Source of the DNA: Mesobacterium_A hydrothermale
GTDB taxonomy: Bacteria; Pseudomonadota; Alphaproteobacteria; Rhodobacterales; Rhodobacteraceae
Direction: 5' to 3'
NCBI RefSeq assembly: GCF_035818635.1
Contig: NZ_JAYLLH010000019.1
Location: 1 to 64,000 of the forward strand
Length of the DNA: 64,000 nt
Shown here: in pieces, positions 28,885 through 38,087 of the stretch
Layout: every line of letters starts with the position of its first letter
Position numbering within the stretch: the stretch's first letter is position 1
The notes under the pieces: generated by a model
Database searches by the model: none
What the model saw: the letters and a program-made list of their open reading frames with translations, nothing else
What the model was told of the DNA's origin: nothing
Translations under genes and position numbers: made by a program

Positions 28885-29514
28885 ATGGTCTGGGTATTCG
28901 GTGGTATCGCGGCGTTTGCGGCGCTGGCCTATGGCTCGGCGTTCTGCTGGCGCCACGACAGCGCTTTGAAGACAGCGGTCAAGACCACGTCGACCGCGGC
29001 CCTGGCGATGGCTGCATGGTGGGGCGGGGCGCCGGGGCTGCTTGTGGCGGCGCTTGTGGCGTCGGCCTTTGGTGATTTTGCCCTGTCGCGCCCGTCAGAA
29101 CGGATGTTTCTGGCCGGCATGGCCAGTTTTGCACTGGGTCACGGCGCCTATATCGGGCTTTTTGTACAGACCGGTGCGCATCCGGCGGCGCTGGGTACGG
29201 TTGTTCCGGCTCTTCTGGCGGCTGGGCTTGTGGGGGCGGCCATTGTTGCGGGGCGCCGGTTCGTGTCCGGGGCCGGGGCGCTGGCGGCGCCCGTGGCGGT
29301 CTATGCCGGTGTGATCTGCCTGATGGGACTGGCCGCGCTGGCGCTCGGGTCCGGGCATCTGCTGGTTCAAAGCGCGGCCTTCGCCTTTGTTGCGTCGGAC
29401 ATGATCCTGGGCGAGCAACTCTTCGGCATCAACCGCGGGCGCTGGGCCGACCGGTTGCTCTGGCTGCTTTACTGGGGCGCGCAGGCGCTGTTTGTTCTGG
29501 CGTTCCTGCCCTGA
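28885..29514 (+). CDS. YhhN-family membrane protein (lysoplasmalogenase-like)
   Basis: The 209-residue protein has about eight hydrophobic helices and fits the YhhN/TMEM86 family, members of which cleave lysoplasmalogen or act on ether lipids. Family-like stretches include ASAFGDFALS and FVASDMILGEQLFG. The start ATG at 28885 has AAAGGCG upstream; the frame is open much further up as antisense of the alkB-like gene. It is divergent from that gene. Its activity here is inferred from family only. Confidence 0.8.
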   Translation: MVWVFGGIAAFAALAYGSAFCWRHDSALKTAVKTTSTAALAMAAWWGGAPGLLVAALVASAFGDFALSRPSERMFLAGMASFALGHGAYIGLFVQTGAHPAALGTVVPALLAAGLVGAAIVAGRRFVSGAGALAAPVAVYAGVICLMGLAALALGSGHLLVQSAAFAFVASDMILGEQLFGINRGRWADRLLWLLYWGAQALFVLAFLP

Positions 29515-29520
29515 TCCTCA

Positions 29521-29600
29521 TCTTGCCCAAAATATCCTGGGGGTGAGGCCGCAGGCCGAGGGGGCAACGCCCCCTCTCGACTTTTCTTTAGAAAACGTCG
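29521..29600 (+). repeat. Modular hairpin repeat, copy E (variant)
   Basis: The copy reads CCCAAAATATCCTGGGGGTG, then GGCC-GCA-GGCC, then GGGGGC-AAC-GCCCCC, then TTTTC-TTTA-GAAAA with imperfect GAC/GTC flanks. It fills the whole gap between the convergent YhhN and dienelactone-hydrolase genes and may serve as their terminator. Confidence 0.8.
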
Positions 29601-29601
29601 T

Positions 29602-30507
29602 TCAACGCAAGTGTTCGTCGAAAAACGCCACGGTCCGGTCCCACGCAAGCTTGGCCGCGGCCTTGTCATAGCGCGGTGTGGAATCGTTGTGGAAACCGTG
29701 GTTCACACCCGGGTAGATATGGGCGGTATAGGCCTTGGCGTTTTCTTTCAGCGCAGCCTCGTAGGCGGGCCAGCCTTCGTTCACACGGGTGTCCAGTTCG
29801 GCGTAATGCAGCAACAGCGGAGCCTGGATGCGCGCAACGTCCGCGGCGTTCGGTTGCCGGCCATAGAACGGAACCGACGCGCTGAGTTCGGGGTAGGCCA
29901 CCGCAAGCGCATTGCAGACCCCGCCGCCATAGCAGAAGCCGACGCAGCCAACCTTGCCGGTCGTCGCTTCATGCGCGGCCAGCCACTCATACGCGGCGAA
30001 GAAATCGTTCATCAGCTTTTCGCGGTCGACCGTACGTTGCAGGTCGCGGCCTTCGGCGTCATTGCCGGGATAGCCGCCGACGCTGGTCAGACCGTCGGGT
30101 GCCAGCGCGATGAACCCGGCCTTGGCGACGCGGCGGGCGACGTCCTCGATATAGGGGTTCAGGCCACGGTTTTCATGGATGACAACGACAGCCGGGGCCG
30201 GACCTTCCACGCCTGTCGGGGTCACCATGTAGCCGCGGACCTGCCCGTGGCCGTTGGGCGAGGGGTAGGTGATGTATTCCGGCAGGATGTCGGGGTCGGT
30301 AAAGCTGACCTGCTGGGCCAGGGCGTAATCCGGCGACAGCATGTTCAGCAGCGCCAGCGCGGTCACGCCACCAACCGCGAATTTCCCGGCACGGTCGAGG
30401 AATTCGCGCTTGGTGATCTTGCCATGGGCGTAGAAGTCGTAAAGGTCCAGAAGTTCCTGATCGAAATCTGCCGCGGTCATGCGGCGCGGTGGGGTCTGGT
30501 CGTTCAT
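29602..30507 (-). CDS. Dienelactone hydrolase family protein, Tat-like leader
   Basis: The 301-residue protein belongs to the alpha/beta-hydrolase dienelactone family. The catalytic set fits Cys in GFCYGGG, Asp in YAELDTR and His in VNHGFHND, with the Glu of HENRGLN. The N-terminal ~65 residues hold KREFLDRAGKFAVGG and a hydrophobic stretch ending ALAQQ, resembling a Tat signal with KR in place of RR. It may act outside the cytoplasm. GGGAG precedes the ATG at 30507. The substrate is unknown. Confidence 0.88.
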   Translation of the reverse strand: MNDQTPPRRMTAADFDQELLDLYDFYAHGKITKREFLDRAGKFAVGGVTALALLNMLSPDYALAQQVSFTDPDILPEYITYPSPNGHGQVRGYMVTPTGVEGPAPAVVVIHENRGLNPYIEDVARRVAKAGFIALAPDGLTSVGGYPGNDAEGRDLQRTVDREKLMNDFFAAYEWLAAHEATTGKVGCVGFCYGGGVCNALAVAYPELSASVPFYGRQPNAADVARIQAPLLLHYAELDTRVNEGWPAYEAALKENAKAYTAHIYPGVNHGFHNDSTPRYDKAAAKLAWDRTVAFFDEHLR

Positions 30508-30594
30508 CGTGTCTCTCCCTGAAAGGACCGCCTTGCTGCGGACGGGTCCTTGCGAAAGGATAGGGGGAAACCCTGACAGGACCACAGCGAAAAC

Positions 30595-30999
30595 ATGCAG
30601 ACGACTTTCACGATTCCGACAGACGGGCAGGGCCTGTATGAATTTACCCGGCAGGTGGCGCGCTGGGTAGAGGGCGACGGGCTGCTGACGCTTTTCGTGC
30701 GCCACACCTCGGCCAGCCTGCTGATCCAGGAAAACGCCGACCCCGAGGTGAAATCCGACCTGCGCGCGTTCTTTCACCGGCTGGTGCCGCCCACGACCGA
30801 CCCGTCGATGTCCTATCTGACCCACACCTATGAAGGCCCAGACGACATGCCCGCCCATATCAAGGCGGCGCTGCTGCCGGTGTCGCTGTCGATCCCGGTG
30901 CAGGGCGGGCGCATGGCGCTGGGCACCTGGCAGGGGATATACCTGTTCGAACATCGCAGCGCCCCGCACCAACGCCAGGTTGTTGCCCACCTGGGCTGA
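30595..30999 (+). CDS. YjbQ family protein (UPF0047)
   Basis: The 134-residue protein matches the compact YjbQ family, with LFVRHTSASLLIQENADPEV in the middle and LGTWQGIYLFEHR near the end. Some members show weak thiamine phosphate synthase activity, but the true role is unsettled. It is divergent from the dienelactone-hydrolase gene, and the start at 30595 lies 87 bases from that start. Length is typical. Confidence 0.93.
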   Translation: MQTTFTIPTDGQGLYEFTRQVARWVEGDGLLTLFVRHTSASLLIQENADPEVKSDLRAFFHRLVPPTTDPSMSYLTHTYEGPDDMPAHIKAALLPVSLSIPVQGGRMALGTWQGIYLFEHRSAPHQRQVVAHLG

Positions 31000-31084
31000 T
31001 CCCGGGCAGGGGACGCGCGAAAACCGTTGAAATCGTGAAGAAACCCATGCAGGTGTAGCGAAACAGAGCCGGAATGCCAGTGCC

Positions 31085-31825
31085 ATGACAGACACCCCTT
31101 CCTCGCGTTTTAAGCGCGCGCGCAAGACCCTTCTGATCGGGGGCGGTGCGGTGGTGGTGCTGGCCGGGCTCGGGTACTGGGCGTTCCCGGTGCCGCCGGC
31201 GCTCAGCTGTGGCGGGGTGCCGGAAAAGGGCCGCTGCCTGTTCCTGGGCGCACCGCTGCAAATCGCCGGGACGCCGGTGTTCCTGCCGCCGAAGCAGCAG
31301 GCGTTCTTTCCCACGCAGGCGCCGCTGGAATTCATTGACGCGCGCGGCACCGTCTGGATCGCGCCGCCCAACACGCTGACCGATGGCGCAACGATCCCGC
31401 CTTACTTCGAACCGCTGGTGGGCGACCGGCAAAGTCGCGAATACCTGTTGGCGGCGGCGCTGCACGATGCCTATTGCGGGATCGGCAACGACGCGCTGGA
31501 AACCTTCCAGACCCGGCCCTGGCCCGAGGTGCACCGGATGTTCTACGAGGCGCTTCTGGTCAACGGCACCACGCCGGCGAAAGCCAAGATCATGTTCGCC
31601 GCCGTCTACCTGGGCGGGCCGCGCTGGAACGACCCGGAACGGTCGCTGGACAGGGTGAGCGTAGCGGCGCTGCAGCAGGAACTGGAATGGTGCCTGAAAT
31701 GGCTGGACGGCGCCGATCCGTCGGTTGACCGGATCGAGGAATGGATGCGGGGCCGCGAAGCCGCGCTGCGCAACGGCACCCAGGCAGAGCCCGACTGGGA
31801 GGCGCTGTTCGCGGACCGGGCCTGA
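31085..31825 (+). CDS. DUF1353-like protein, first of a tandem pair
   Basis: The 246-residue protein has an N-terminal membrane anchor or signal (about 14-33) followed by a DUF1353-type domain. Its hallmark is TLTDGATIPPYFEPLVGDRQ with the histidine and cysteine of LHDAYCG next. The function is unknown; the domain also occurs in phage and conjugative proteins. The next gene encodes a clear paralogue, so this is a tandem duplication. A polar tail of about 25 residues is extra compared with the second copy. Confidence 0.8.
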   Translation: MTDTPSSRFKRARKTLLIGGGAVVVLAGLGYWAFPVPPALSCGGVPEKGRCLFLGAPLQIAGTPVFLPPKQQAFFPTQAPLEFIDARGTVWIAPPNTLTDGATIPPYFEPLVGDRQSREYLLAAALHDAYCGIGNDALETFQTRPWPEVHRMFYEALLVNGTTPAKAKIMFAAVYLGGPRWNDPERSLDRVSVAALQQELEWCLKWLDGADPSVDRIEEWMRGREAALRNGTQAEPDWEALFADRA

Positions 31826-31848
31826 GGGCTGCAACGAAAGGAACGGCG

Positions 31849-32505
31849 ATGGTCAGACTGCGGCGGCGGATCGGTCTTGCGCTGTTGGCCTTTGCCGCTG
31901 TGGGCGCGGCCTATGTGCTGCAACCGTCCCCCGGAGAGACGCGCTGCACCGATGTGGCGGGCGCTGACCGTTGCCGGTTCGACGGTACGCCGCTCGATCT
32001 GACCGGGGCGCCGGTTTACCTGCCGGGAAAAGAAGAGGCGTTCCTGCATACCGCGCATGCGCTGCGCTTTGTCGGTCCCGACGGGGTGGTCTGGACCGCG
32101 CCGGCCGGCACGCTGACCGATGGCGCGACGATCCCCCGTTTTCTGGAACCGTTGCTGGGCGACCGGCAAAGCCGCGATTACGTTCTGGCGGCCACCTTGC
32201 ACGATGCCTATTGCGGCGAAGGCAACGAGGCGCTGCCGACCTATCATTCGCGCCCTTGGCCACAAGTCCACCGGATGCTCTACGACGCGCTGCGGGTGAA
32301 TGGCACGCCGCCTGACCGTGCCCGGATCATGTTCGCCGCCGTCTACCTGAGCGGGCCGCGCTGGGATGCCTCGGGCAAGCTGATCGACCGCGACAGCGAG
32401 GCACGGATCAAGCTGGCGTTGGCGGACTTCCTGCGCTGGGCCGAAAAGGCCGACCCTGAAATCGAGGCGGTGGAGCACTGGCTGGAGGGGCAAGACAGGG
32501 ATTGA
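31849..32505 (+). CDS. DUF1353-like protein, second of a tandem pair
   Basis: The 218-residue protein repeats the plan of its neighbour: a short N-terminal hydrophobic segment (about 8-24), then TLTDGATIPRFLEPLLGDRQ, LHDAYCG and ARIMFAAVYLSGPRW. Shared motifs show common descent, while the outer parts have diverged. The start ATG at 31849 is 24 bases after the first copy's stop and has AAAGGAACGG upstream. The two are probably one operon. The function is unknown. Confidence 0.8.
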   Translation: MVRLRRRIGLALLAFAAVGAAYVLQPSPGETRCTDVAGADRCRFDGTPLDLTGAPVYLPGKEEAFLHTAHALRFVGPDGVVWTAPAGTLTDGATIPRFLEPLLGDRQSRDYVLAATLHDAYCGEGNEALPTYHSRPWPQVHRMLYDALRVNGTPPDRARIMFAAVYLSGPRWDASGKLIDRDSEARIKLALADFLRWAEKADPEIEAVEHWLEGQDRD

Positions 32506-32562
32506 TCCCCTTGCCCTGTGCCCCGTGACATGGCCAGAATGTCAGGAAACACTGGGGGCACG

Positions 32563-34116
32563 ATGGACACGATGGATCAGAACCTGTTGGGACAAGAGGC
32601 CGACGCTTGGGTCGACGCGCACAAGGCGGCGCTGTCAGACTGGTGCGCGACGATTTTCGATTTCGCCGAACCGGCGTGGCGCGAATACCGGTCCGCCGAC
32701 TGGTACGTGACCCGTCTGCGGGCCGAGGGCTTTGAGGTCGAGGAAGGGTCCGGCGAGATGCCCACCGCGTTCTGCGCCCGCTGGTCGAAGGGCGACGGGC
32801 CGGTGGTGGGCCTTTACGGCGAATATGACGCCGTGCCCGGCAACTGCCAGGCGGCGCGCCCCGAACCCGCGCCGCGCGACGGCGTGTCGTGGCTGGCGGC
32901 TGGACATACCGACCCGCATTCGGGGCTTGGGATCGGCAGCCTGGGCGGCCTGCTGGCGACCAAGCACGTCATGGAAAAACATGGCATCAAGGGCGGGCTG
33001 CAGTTCACCGGCGAACCGGCGGAAAAGGTGCGCGGGTCGAAACCGATCCACGCGGCGAAAGGGTACTATGACGGCTTGGCGGCAATGCTGTCGTTCCACC
33101 CGTTCTACATGCTGCCGCTGTGCAATACCGTGCGCTGGGACACGCATTGCGGCGCGGGCTGGTCGATGATCTATCGCTTTCGCTGCGACGAGGCGCATCT
33201 ATGGGGCGCCAAGGACGGGGCGCCGATCCCGCAAAGCCATTCGGACATCCGTGCGCCGGGGGCGAACGACGCGCTGGTGATGATGTACCAGACCGCGCGC
33301 ACCCTGCGGGATTCGATGCTGCCCCATCGTGGCGGCTGGTCGGTGTCCGAGGCGATCCTGTCCACCGGCCAGGCGACGGCCGACAACCTGCCGGGGCTGT
33401 GCGCTGACCTGCAATACATGATCCGCGTGCCGGATGTGGCGCTGGCCGAACAGATCACCGGCATGCTGGACCGCGTGGCGGATCATTGCGCGGCGATGAC
33501 CGGCTGCACGGTAGAGCGCCACTGGGTGTCGAAGTCGCGCCCTGGCCTGGCCAATCACGCCATGGCCCGGGTGGTCTGGGGCGCGTTGCAGGACGTCGGC
33601 GCGCCGGTCTGGGACGACGGCGCGCTGGACGTCATGCGGCAGGTGCAGCGGGCGTGTGGTGTCGAAGGTGTGGCGGACCCGCTGATCGACGCCTGTACGC
33701 AACTCGTGGCACCGGAAGAGGCCGAGGCGATCCTGCGCCGTGACCTGCCGCCGTCGCAAAGCCATTCGACCAGTGACGACTATACCGACATGTGCTGGCA
33801 TGTGCCGACCGCGCGGTTCTACATCGCGCGTCCTGCGCTGAAGGGCGGACCGTACCCGGCCTGGGCAATGAATGCGCTTGGCGGGATCCCCGCGACGATC
33901 GACCCGATGGTGCAGGTGGCGGCACGGGTGCTGGCACGGTCGGCGCTGCGCATCCTGACGGATGACGCAGCCCGCCAGGCCGCGTGGGACGAGTTCGTCG
34001 CGCGCAAGGCCGAGGCAGATATCCCGCCGCTCTGCGACTATGATCCGCCCGTGGGATTCGGCTGGCCGGAATACGTCGACACGCCGCGCGGGCGCGGCTG
34101 GCACATCCCGGGGTGA
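32563..34116 (+). CDS. M20-family amidohydrolase (AbgB-like)
   Basis: The protein has about 517 residues and the layout of AbgB-type M20 peptidases: a metal-binding hydrolase domain split by a dimerisation domain. Recognisable parts are GPVVGLYGEYDAVPG, a metal-site region AGHTDPHSGLGIGSLGG, FTGEPAEKVRGSKP and a late SQSHSTSDDYTDMCWHVP. AbgB-like enzymes cleave amide bonds such as p-aminobenzoyl-glutamate; the substrate here is unknown. The start at 32563 has a GGGGG site. Its stop is 13 bases from the convergent oxidoreductase stop. Confidence 0.82.
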   Translation: MDTMDQNLLGQEADAWVDAHKAALSDWCATIFDFAEPAWREYRSADWYVTRLRAEGFEVEEGSGEMPTAFCARWSKGDGPVVGLYGEYDAVPGNCQAARPEPAPRDGVSWLAAGHTDPHSGLGIGSLGGLLATKHVMEKHGIKGGLQFTGEPAEKVRGSKPIHAAKGYYDGLAAMLSFHPFYMLPLCNTVRWDTHCGAGWSMIYRFRCDEAHLWGAKDGAPIPQSHSDIRAPGANDALVMMYQTARTLRDSMLPHRGGWSVSEAILSTGQATADNLPGLCADLQYMIRVPDVALAEQITGMLDRVADHCAAMTGCTVERHWVSKSRPGLANHAMARVVWGALQDVGAPVWDDGALDVMRQVQRACGVEGVADPLIDACTQLVAPEEAEAILRRDLPPSQSHSTSDDYTDMCWHVPTARFYIARPALKGGPYPAWAMNALGGIPATIDPMVQVAARVLARSALRILTDDAARQAAWDEFVARKAEADIPPLCDYDPPVGFGWPEYVDTPRGRGWHIPG

Positions 34117-34129
34117 CACTGGCCCCGGT

Positions 34130-35089
34130 TCAGATCGTGATCACAACCTTGCCGGTGCTCTTGCGCGTGCGCAGCAGGTCCAGCCCCTCGTTGGCGCGGT
34201 CGAGCGGAAGGGCGTGGCTGACATGTGGTTTCAACCGGCCATCGCTGTACCAGGCGAAAAGCTGTGCCAGGCTGTCCGTCACCACCTCTGGCCGGAAGCC
34301 CAGGTAGCCGCCCCAGTAAAGCCCGTGCACGGTCAGGTTCTTGACCAGCAGGTGGTTGGCCTTGATCTGCGGCACGTCCCCGCTGGCAAATCCGATGGTC
34401 AGGATCCGCGCCTCGGGGCGGCATGAGCGGAAGGCGGCGGTGAACTGGTCGCCGCCCACCGGGTCATAGACCACGTCGGCCCCGCCAAGCGCCTTCATCT
34501 CGGCGCGGATATCCTGTGTGGTGGCGTCGATCAGATGGTCGGCCCCGGCATGCTGCGCCACTGCCAGCTTGTCGGTGCCCCGGGCGCAGGCCACCACACG
34601 GGCGCCCATCAGTTTGCCGATTTCAACGGCTGTCAGGCCGACGCCCCCGGCAGCGCCCAGAACCAGCAGCGTTTCGCCCGGCTGCAACCGCGCCCGGTGT
34701 GACAGCGCAACGTGGCTGGTGCCATAGGCAACCTGGAAGGCGGCGGCGTCCACCGCGCTCATCCCGTCGGGCAGGACCACCGCGCGGTCGGCATCGAACA
34801 CGCCGTAGTCCGCCAGCCCGCCCTGGCCGCCAAAGACCGCGACGCGTTGGCCGGGGTGCAGATGCGTGACGCCCTCACCAACCGCGTCGATTGTTCCCGC
34901 GACCTCCATCCCAAGGGTGAAGGGCAGGGCGGGCGTATCCTGGTAGGTGCCTTTGACCATCAGCAGATCGGCGAAGTTCAAGCCACAGGCTTCGATCTTC
35001 AGGCGAATCTTGTTTACGCTAACGTCAGGAATGGGCAGGGTTTCCACCCTCGGGGCAACGTCATGTTGCGATACGACCAGTGCCTTCAT
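34130..35089 (-). CDS. NADPH:quinone oxidoreductase-like protein (zinc-free MDR)
   Basis: The 319-residue protein belongs to the medium-chain dehydrogenase superfamily. It has an N-terminal GroES-like domain (GLNFADLLMVKG) and a Rossmann fold with LVLGAAGGVGLTAVEIGK. The zinc-site cysteines of alcohol dehydrogenases are absent, which fits quinone oxidoreductases. The start at 35089 gives the family N-terminus MKALVVSQH; the frame runs 51 codons upstream without similarity. The substrate is not known. Confidence 0.88.
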   Translation of the reverse strand: MKALVVSQHDVAPRVETLPIPDVSVNKIRLKIEACGLNFADLLMVKGTYQDTPALPFTLGMEVAGTIDAVGEGVTHLHPGQRVAVFGGQGGLADYGVFDADRAVVLPDGMSAVDAAAFQVAYGTSHVALSHRARLQPGETLLVLGAAGGVGLTAVEIGKLMGARVVACARGTDKLAVAQHAGADHLIDATTQDIRAEMKALGGADVVYDPVGGDQFTAAFRSCRPEARILTIGFASGDVPQIKANHLLVKNLTVHGLYWGGYLGFRPEVVTDSLAQLFAWYSDGRLKPHVSHALPLDRANEGLDLLRTRKSTGKVVITI

Positions 35090-35251
35090 GTCTTGCAATG
35101 TCCCGGAGTTTTGTGCATTTTCGAGAATTGTAGGTATCTCAATGGCTTGTGTCGGCACAGTGCCGTACCGCGCGTTCACGGAAATGTGAGTGATTTTTCG
35201 CGCTTTGGTTGAATTCTTAACTTTCTCTACACCCTGCCTCAAATCAACGTG

Positions 35252-35279
35252 TTGCCAGAAAAGAAAAATACCTTATAAC
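35252..35279 (+). promoter_or_regulatory. Candidate sigma-70 promoter for the XRE regulator
   Basis: TTGCCA and TATAAC are separated by 16 bases within an AT-rich stretch upstream of the regulator gene. The start of transcription would be near 35287, giving a leader of about 95 bases. Confidence 0.4.
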
Positions 35280-35382
35280 GGGTTTCAAGCTGTTGGGGTG
35301 CACGGCTTCTGAAGAAACATTCTGGTTGCGGCGGGGCTGCGTGCTTTGCCGGTGGCTAGGACAAACACTGAGGAAAGTTCGC

Positions 35383-35757
35383 TTGGCACATCCTGTAGAC
35401 TTACATGTGGGAAAGCGTATCCGCCAGCGGCGGTGGCTTGTTGGTGTGACCCAGCAGCAACTGGCGGAACGGGTCGGAATCAAATTCCAGCAAATCCAGA
35501 AATACGAAACCGGCGCCAATCGCGTCAGCGCCTCGCGTCTGTGGGATATCGCAGACGCGCTTGACGTACCGGTCAGCTTTTTCTTCGACGGGCTTGAAAG
35601 CTCTGACACCGAAAACGCGGAAACCCACGACAGCGTTCCCGCCGACCTGATGGGCGACAAGGAAGCGCTGGATCTGGTGCGTTCCTATTACGCGATTCCG
35701 GAAAACCAGCGTCGTCGCCTGTTCGAACTTGCCCGGGTGCTGTCAGACGTGGCTTGA
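35383..35757 (+). CDS. XRE-family transcription regulator
   Basis: The 124-residue protein has an N-terminal helix-turn-helix (about 10-65: GKRIRQRRW, TQQQLAERVGIKFQQIQKYE, NRVSASRLWDIADAL). A short acidic linker and a C-terminal helix (ALDLVRSYYAIPENQRRRLF) follow. The start is inferred as a TTG at 35383 with AGGAAAG six bases upstream, giving MAHPVDLHVGK; the ATG at 35293 adds 30 unlikely residues. The targets are unknown. It is 60 bases ahead of hisN, with a hairpin between them. Confidence 0.88.
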   Translation: MAHPVDLHVGKRIRQRRWLVGVTQQQLAERVGIKFQQIQKYETGANRVSASRLWDIADALDVPVSFFFDGLESSDTENAETHDSVPADLMGDKEALDLVRSYYAIPENQRRRLFELARVLSDVA

Positions 35758-35778
35758 GCACAGGCCTTGCCTGATGTA

Positions 35779-35800
35779 GCCCGGGGGTAAAGCCCCGGGC
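35779..35800. other. Hairpin just before the hisN ribosome site
   Basis: GCCCGGGG and CCCCGGGC form a perfect eight-base stem with a GTAAAG loop. There is no U run, so it is not a standard terminator. It ends 17 bases before the hisN start and could affect mRNA processing or translation. Confidence 0.6.
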
Positions 35801-35817
35801 ACAAGGGACAGGGAAGT

Positions 35818-36609
35818 ATGAACGCCAAGACACGCGAAGACCTGATCGAAACGGCACACGCGTTGGCCGATGCCGCGCGCGCGGCAATCCTGCCGCATTT
35901 CCGTACGCGGCTTCTGGCTGAAAACAAGTTGGACGGCGGGTTTGATCCCGTGACTGTGGCCGACCGTGCCGCCGAACGGGCGATGCGGGATGTGCTGGCG
36001 GTGCGTCGACCGATGGACGCAATCCTTGGGGAAGAGTACGGGCAGACGGCCGGTGACAGCGGTCTGACCTGGGTACTGGACCCGATCGACGGGACCCGTG
36101 GTTTCATGAGCGGCACGCCGACCTGGGGGGTTCTGATCGCGGTGTCGGACGACACCGGCCCGATTTTCGGGATCGTCGATCAACCCTATATTGGCGAACG
36201 TTTTGTCGGCGGGCTGGGGCAGGCAAGTTGCACCGGGCCCCTTGGACAGACCGGGCTGGGCACCCGGCAGACCGCGACGCTGGACGACGCAATCATCTTT
36301 TCCACCTTCCCCGAGGTCGGGACCCCGGACGAGGGTGCGGCCTTTTCCCGCGTGTCGCAGGCGTGCAAGCTGACTCGCTATGGCACCGATTGCTATGCTT
36401 ATGCGTTGATTGCAGTGGGGCAGATCGACCTTGTGATCGAGGCCGGATTGCATGCCTATGACATCCAGGCACCGATTGCGGTGATCGAGGCTGCGGGCGG
36501 CATCGTCACCAACTGGACGGGCGGCAAGGTGCACATGGGCGGGCAGGTGCTGGCCGCTGCCAATCCGGACATCCACGCCCGGGCGCTGGCACTGCTTCAG
36601 GCGGGTTGA
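35818..36609 (+). CDS. hisN: Histidinol-phosphatase, inositol-monophosphatase family
   Basis: The 263-residue protein has the metal motifs of the IMPase fold: GEEYG (about 62-66), DPIDGTRGF (about 80-88) and the late AYDIQAPIAVIEAAGG. The GTRGF form and overall match favour HisN, which removes phosphate from histidinol phosphate. An inositol phosphatase cannot be excluded. The ATG at 35818 follows a GGGACAGGGAAG site. No other his genes are in the window. Confidence 0.85.
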   Translation: MNAKTREDLIETAHALADAARAAILPHFRTRLLAENKLDGGFDPVTVADRAAERAMRDVLAVRRPMDAILGEEYGQTAGDSGLTWVLDPIDGTRGFMSGTPTWGVLIAVSDDTGPIFGIVDQPYIGERFVGGLGQASCTGPLGQTGLGTRQTATLDDAIIFSTFPEVGTPDEGAAFSRVSQACKLTRYGTDCYAYALIAVGQIDLVIEAGLHAYDIQAPIAVIEAAGGIVTNWTGGKVHMGGQVLAAANPDIHARALALLQAG

Positions 36610-36717
36610 TGCCTTGGGGGACTGCGACTAGGGTGGTCCCTGGTCGAGTCCTTTACCCGTCTTCTGTCGGCCAATGTCACATTCCAAAACCGAAACGGGT
36701 CTGACTGGAGTGTGCAA

Positions 36718-38058
36718 ATGGCTGAACTGCTGATCCGAAATGCGACAACCGTCCTGACGATGGACGACGCCCGTACCGAATTGTCCGGGGCCGATGTGCT
36801 GATCCGCGACGGGGTGATTGCGGGCGTGGGCCACGGGCTGGCCACCACCGGAGACACGGTCGACGGCGCGGGCTGCGTGGTGACGCCGGGGCTGGTGAAC
36901 ACGCATCACCACCTGTACCAGACCCTGACCCGGGCGGTGCCCGGCGGGCAGGATGCGTTGCTTTTCGGCTGGTTGCAGACGCTTTACCCGATCTGGTCGC
37001 GTTTCGGGCCGGAAGAGATGTTCGTCTCGGCCCAGGTCGGGCTGGCCGAACTGGCGCTGTCGGGCTGTACGCTGACATCGGATCACCTGTATCTCTATCC
37101 CAACGGCGCGCGGCTGGACGATACGATCGCCGCCGCCCGCGAGATCGGTCTGCGGTTCCATCCGACGCGCGGTTCGATGAGCATCGGAGAATCCAAGGGC
37201 GGGTTGCCGCCGGATTCCCTTGTCGAAGACGAACGCGCGATCCTGGAGGACTGTATCCGGGTGGTCGATGCCTTTCACGATGCGTCGGAGGGTGCGATGG
37301 TGCGGGTCGGGCTTGCGCCTTGTTCGCCGTTCTCCGTCAGCCGCGACCTGATGCGCGACGCCGCGCTGCTGGCGCGGGACAAGGGGGTCACGTTGCACAC
37401 GCACCTGGCCGAAAACGACGAGGACATCGCCTATAGCGAGGCGCAGTTCGGCTGTCGCCCCGGCCAATATGCCGAAGACCTGGGCTGGACCGGGCCGGAT
37501 GTCTGGCACGCCCATTGCGTGAAGCTCGACGGACAGGAAATCGACCTGTTTGCGCGCAGCGGCACCGGCGTGGCGCACTGCCCCTGTTCCAACTGCCGGT
37601 TGGGCAGCGGGATTGCCCCGGTGCGCGCCATGCGCGATGCAGGCGTCAAGGTCGGTCTGGGCGTCGATGGATCGGCCAGCAATGACAGCGGCAACCTGAT
37701 TGCCGAGGCGCGTCAGGCGATGCTGTTGCAGCGGGTCAGCCGGGGGGCCGATGCGATGAGCGCGCGCGAGGCGCTGGAAATCGCCACGCGGGGCGGGGCG
37801 CAGGTACTGGGGCGGAACGATTGCGGCCAGATCGCCGTGGGCAAGCGCGCCGATATCGCGATCTGGGACGTGACCGGTGTGGAAAGCGCGGGAAGCTGGG
37901 ATCCGGCGGCGCTGTTGCTGGCCGGTCCGATGCGGGTGAAGCACTTGTTTGTCGAAGGCCGCGCGGTGGTTTGGGACGGGCAGATGACCGGCATTGATTT
38001 GCCGATCCTGATCGAACGGCAAAACCGGTTGGCACACCGTCTGGCCGAGTCGCTATAG
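36718..38058 (+). CDS. 8-Oxoguanine deaminase-like amidohydrolase
   Basis: The 446-residue protein is a cyclic amidohydrolase with a TIM-barrel metal site. Ligand motifs are NTHHHLYQ, LHTHLAEND, HAHCVKLDG and GVDGSASND. The set and the MAELLIRNATTVLTMDD start match enzymes that deaminate 8-oxoguanine; the same group includes chlorohydrolase and hydroxyatrazine enzymes. GGAG lies eight bases before the ATG at 36718. A guanine deaminase is encoded on the other strand about 1 kb away, supporting a purine role. Confidence 0.85.
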   Translation: MAELLIRNATTVLTMDDARTELSGADVLIRDGVIAGVGHGLATTGDTVDGAGCVVTPGLVNTHHHLYQTLTRAVPGGQDALLFGWLQTLYPIWSRFGPEEMFVSAQVGLAELALSGCTLTSDHLYLYPNGARLDDTIAAAREIGLRFHPTRGSMSIGESKGGLPPDSLVEDERAILEDCIRVVDAFHDASEGAMVRVGLAPCSPFSVSRDLMRDAALLARDKGVTLHTHLAENDEDIAYSEAQFGCRPGQYAEDLGWTGPDVWHAHCVKLDGQEIDLFARSGTGVAHCPCSNCRLGSGIAPVRAMRDAGVKVGLGVDGSASNDSGNLIAEARQAMLLQRVSRGADAMSAREALEIATRGGAQVLGRNDCGQIAVGKRADIAIWDVTGVESAGSWDPAALLLAGPMRVKHLFVEGRAVVWDGQMTGIDLPILIERQNRLAHRLAESL

Positions 38059-38087
38059 TGGTGCCAGTCCACTTGAGGGGAGTGCCC

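Noticed and set aside
31085..32505. DUF1353 pair as a prophage remnant
   Set aside because: No other phage genes, and both proteins carry N-terminal anchors and fit the local codon use.
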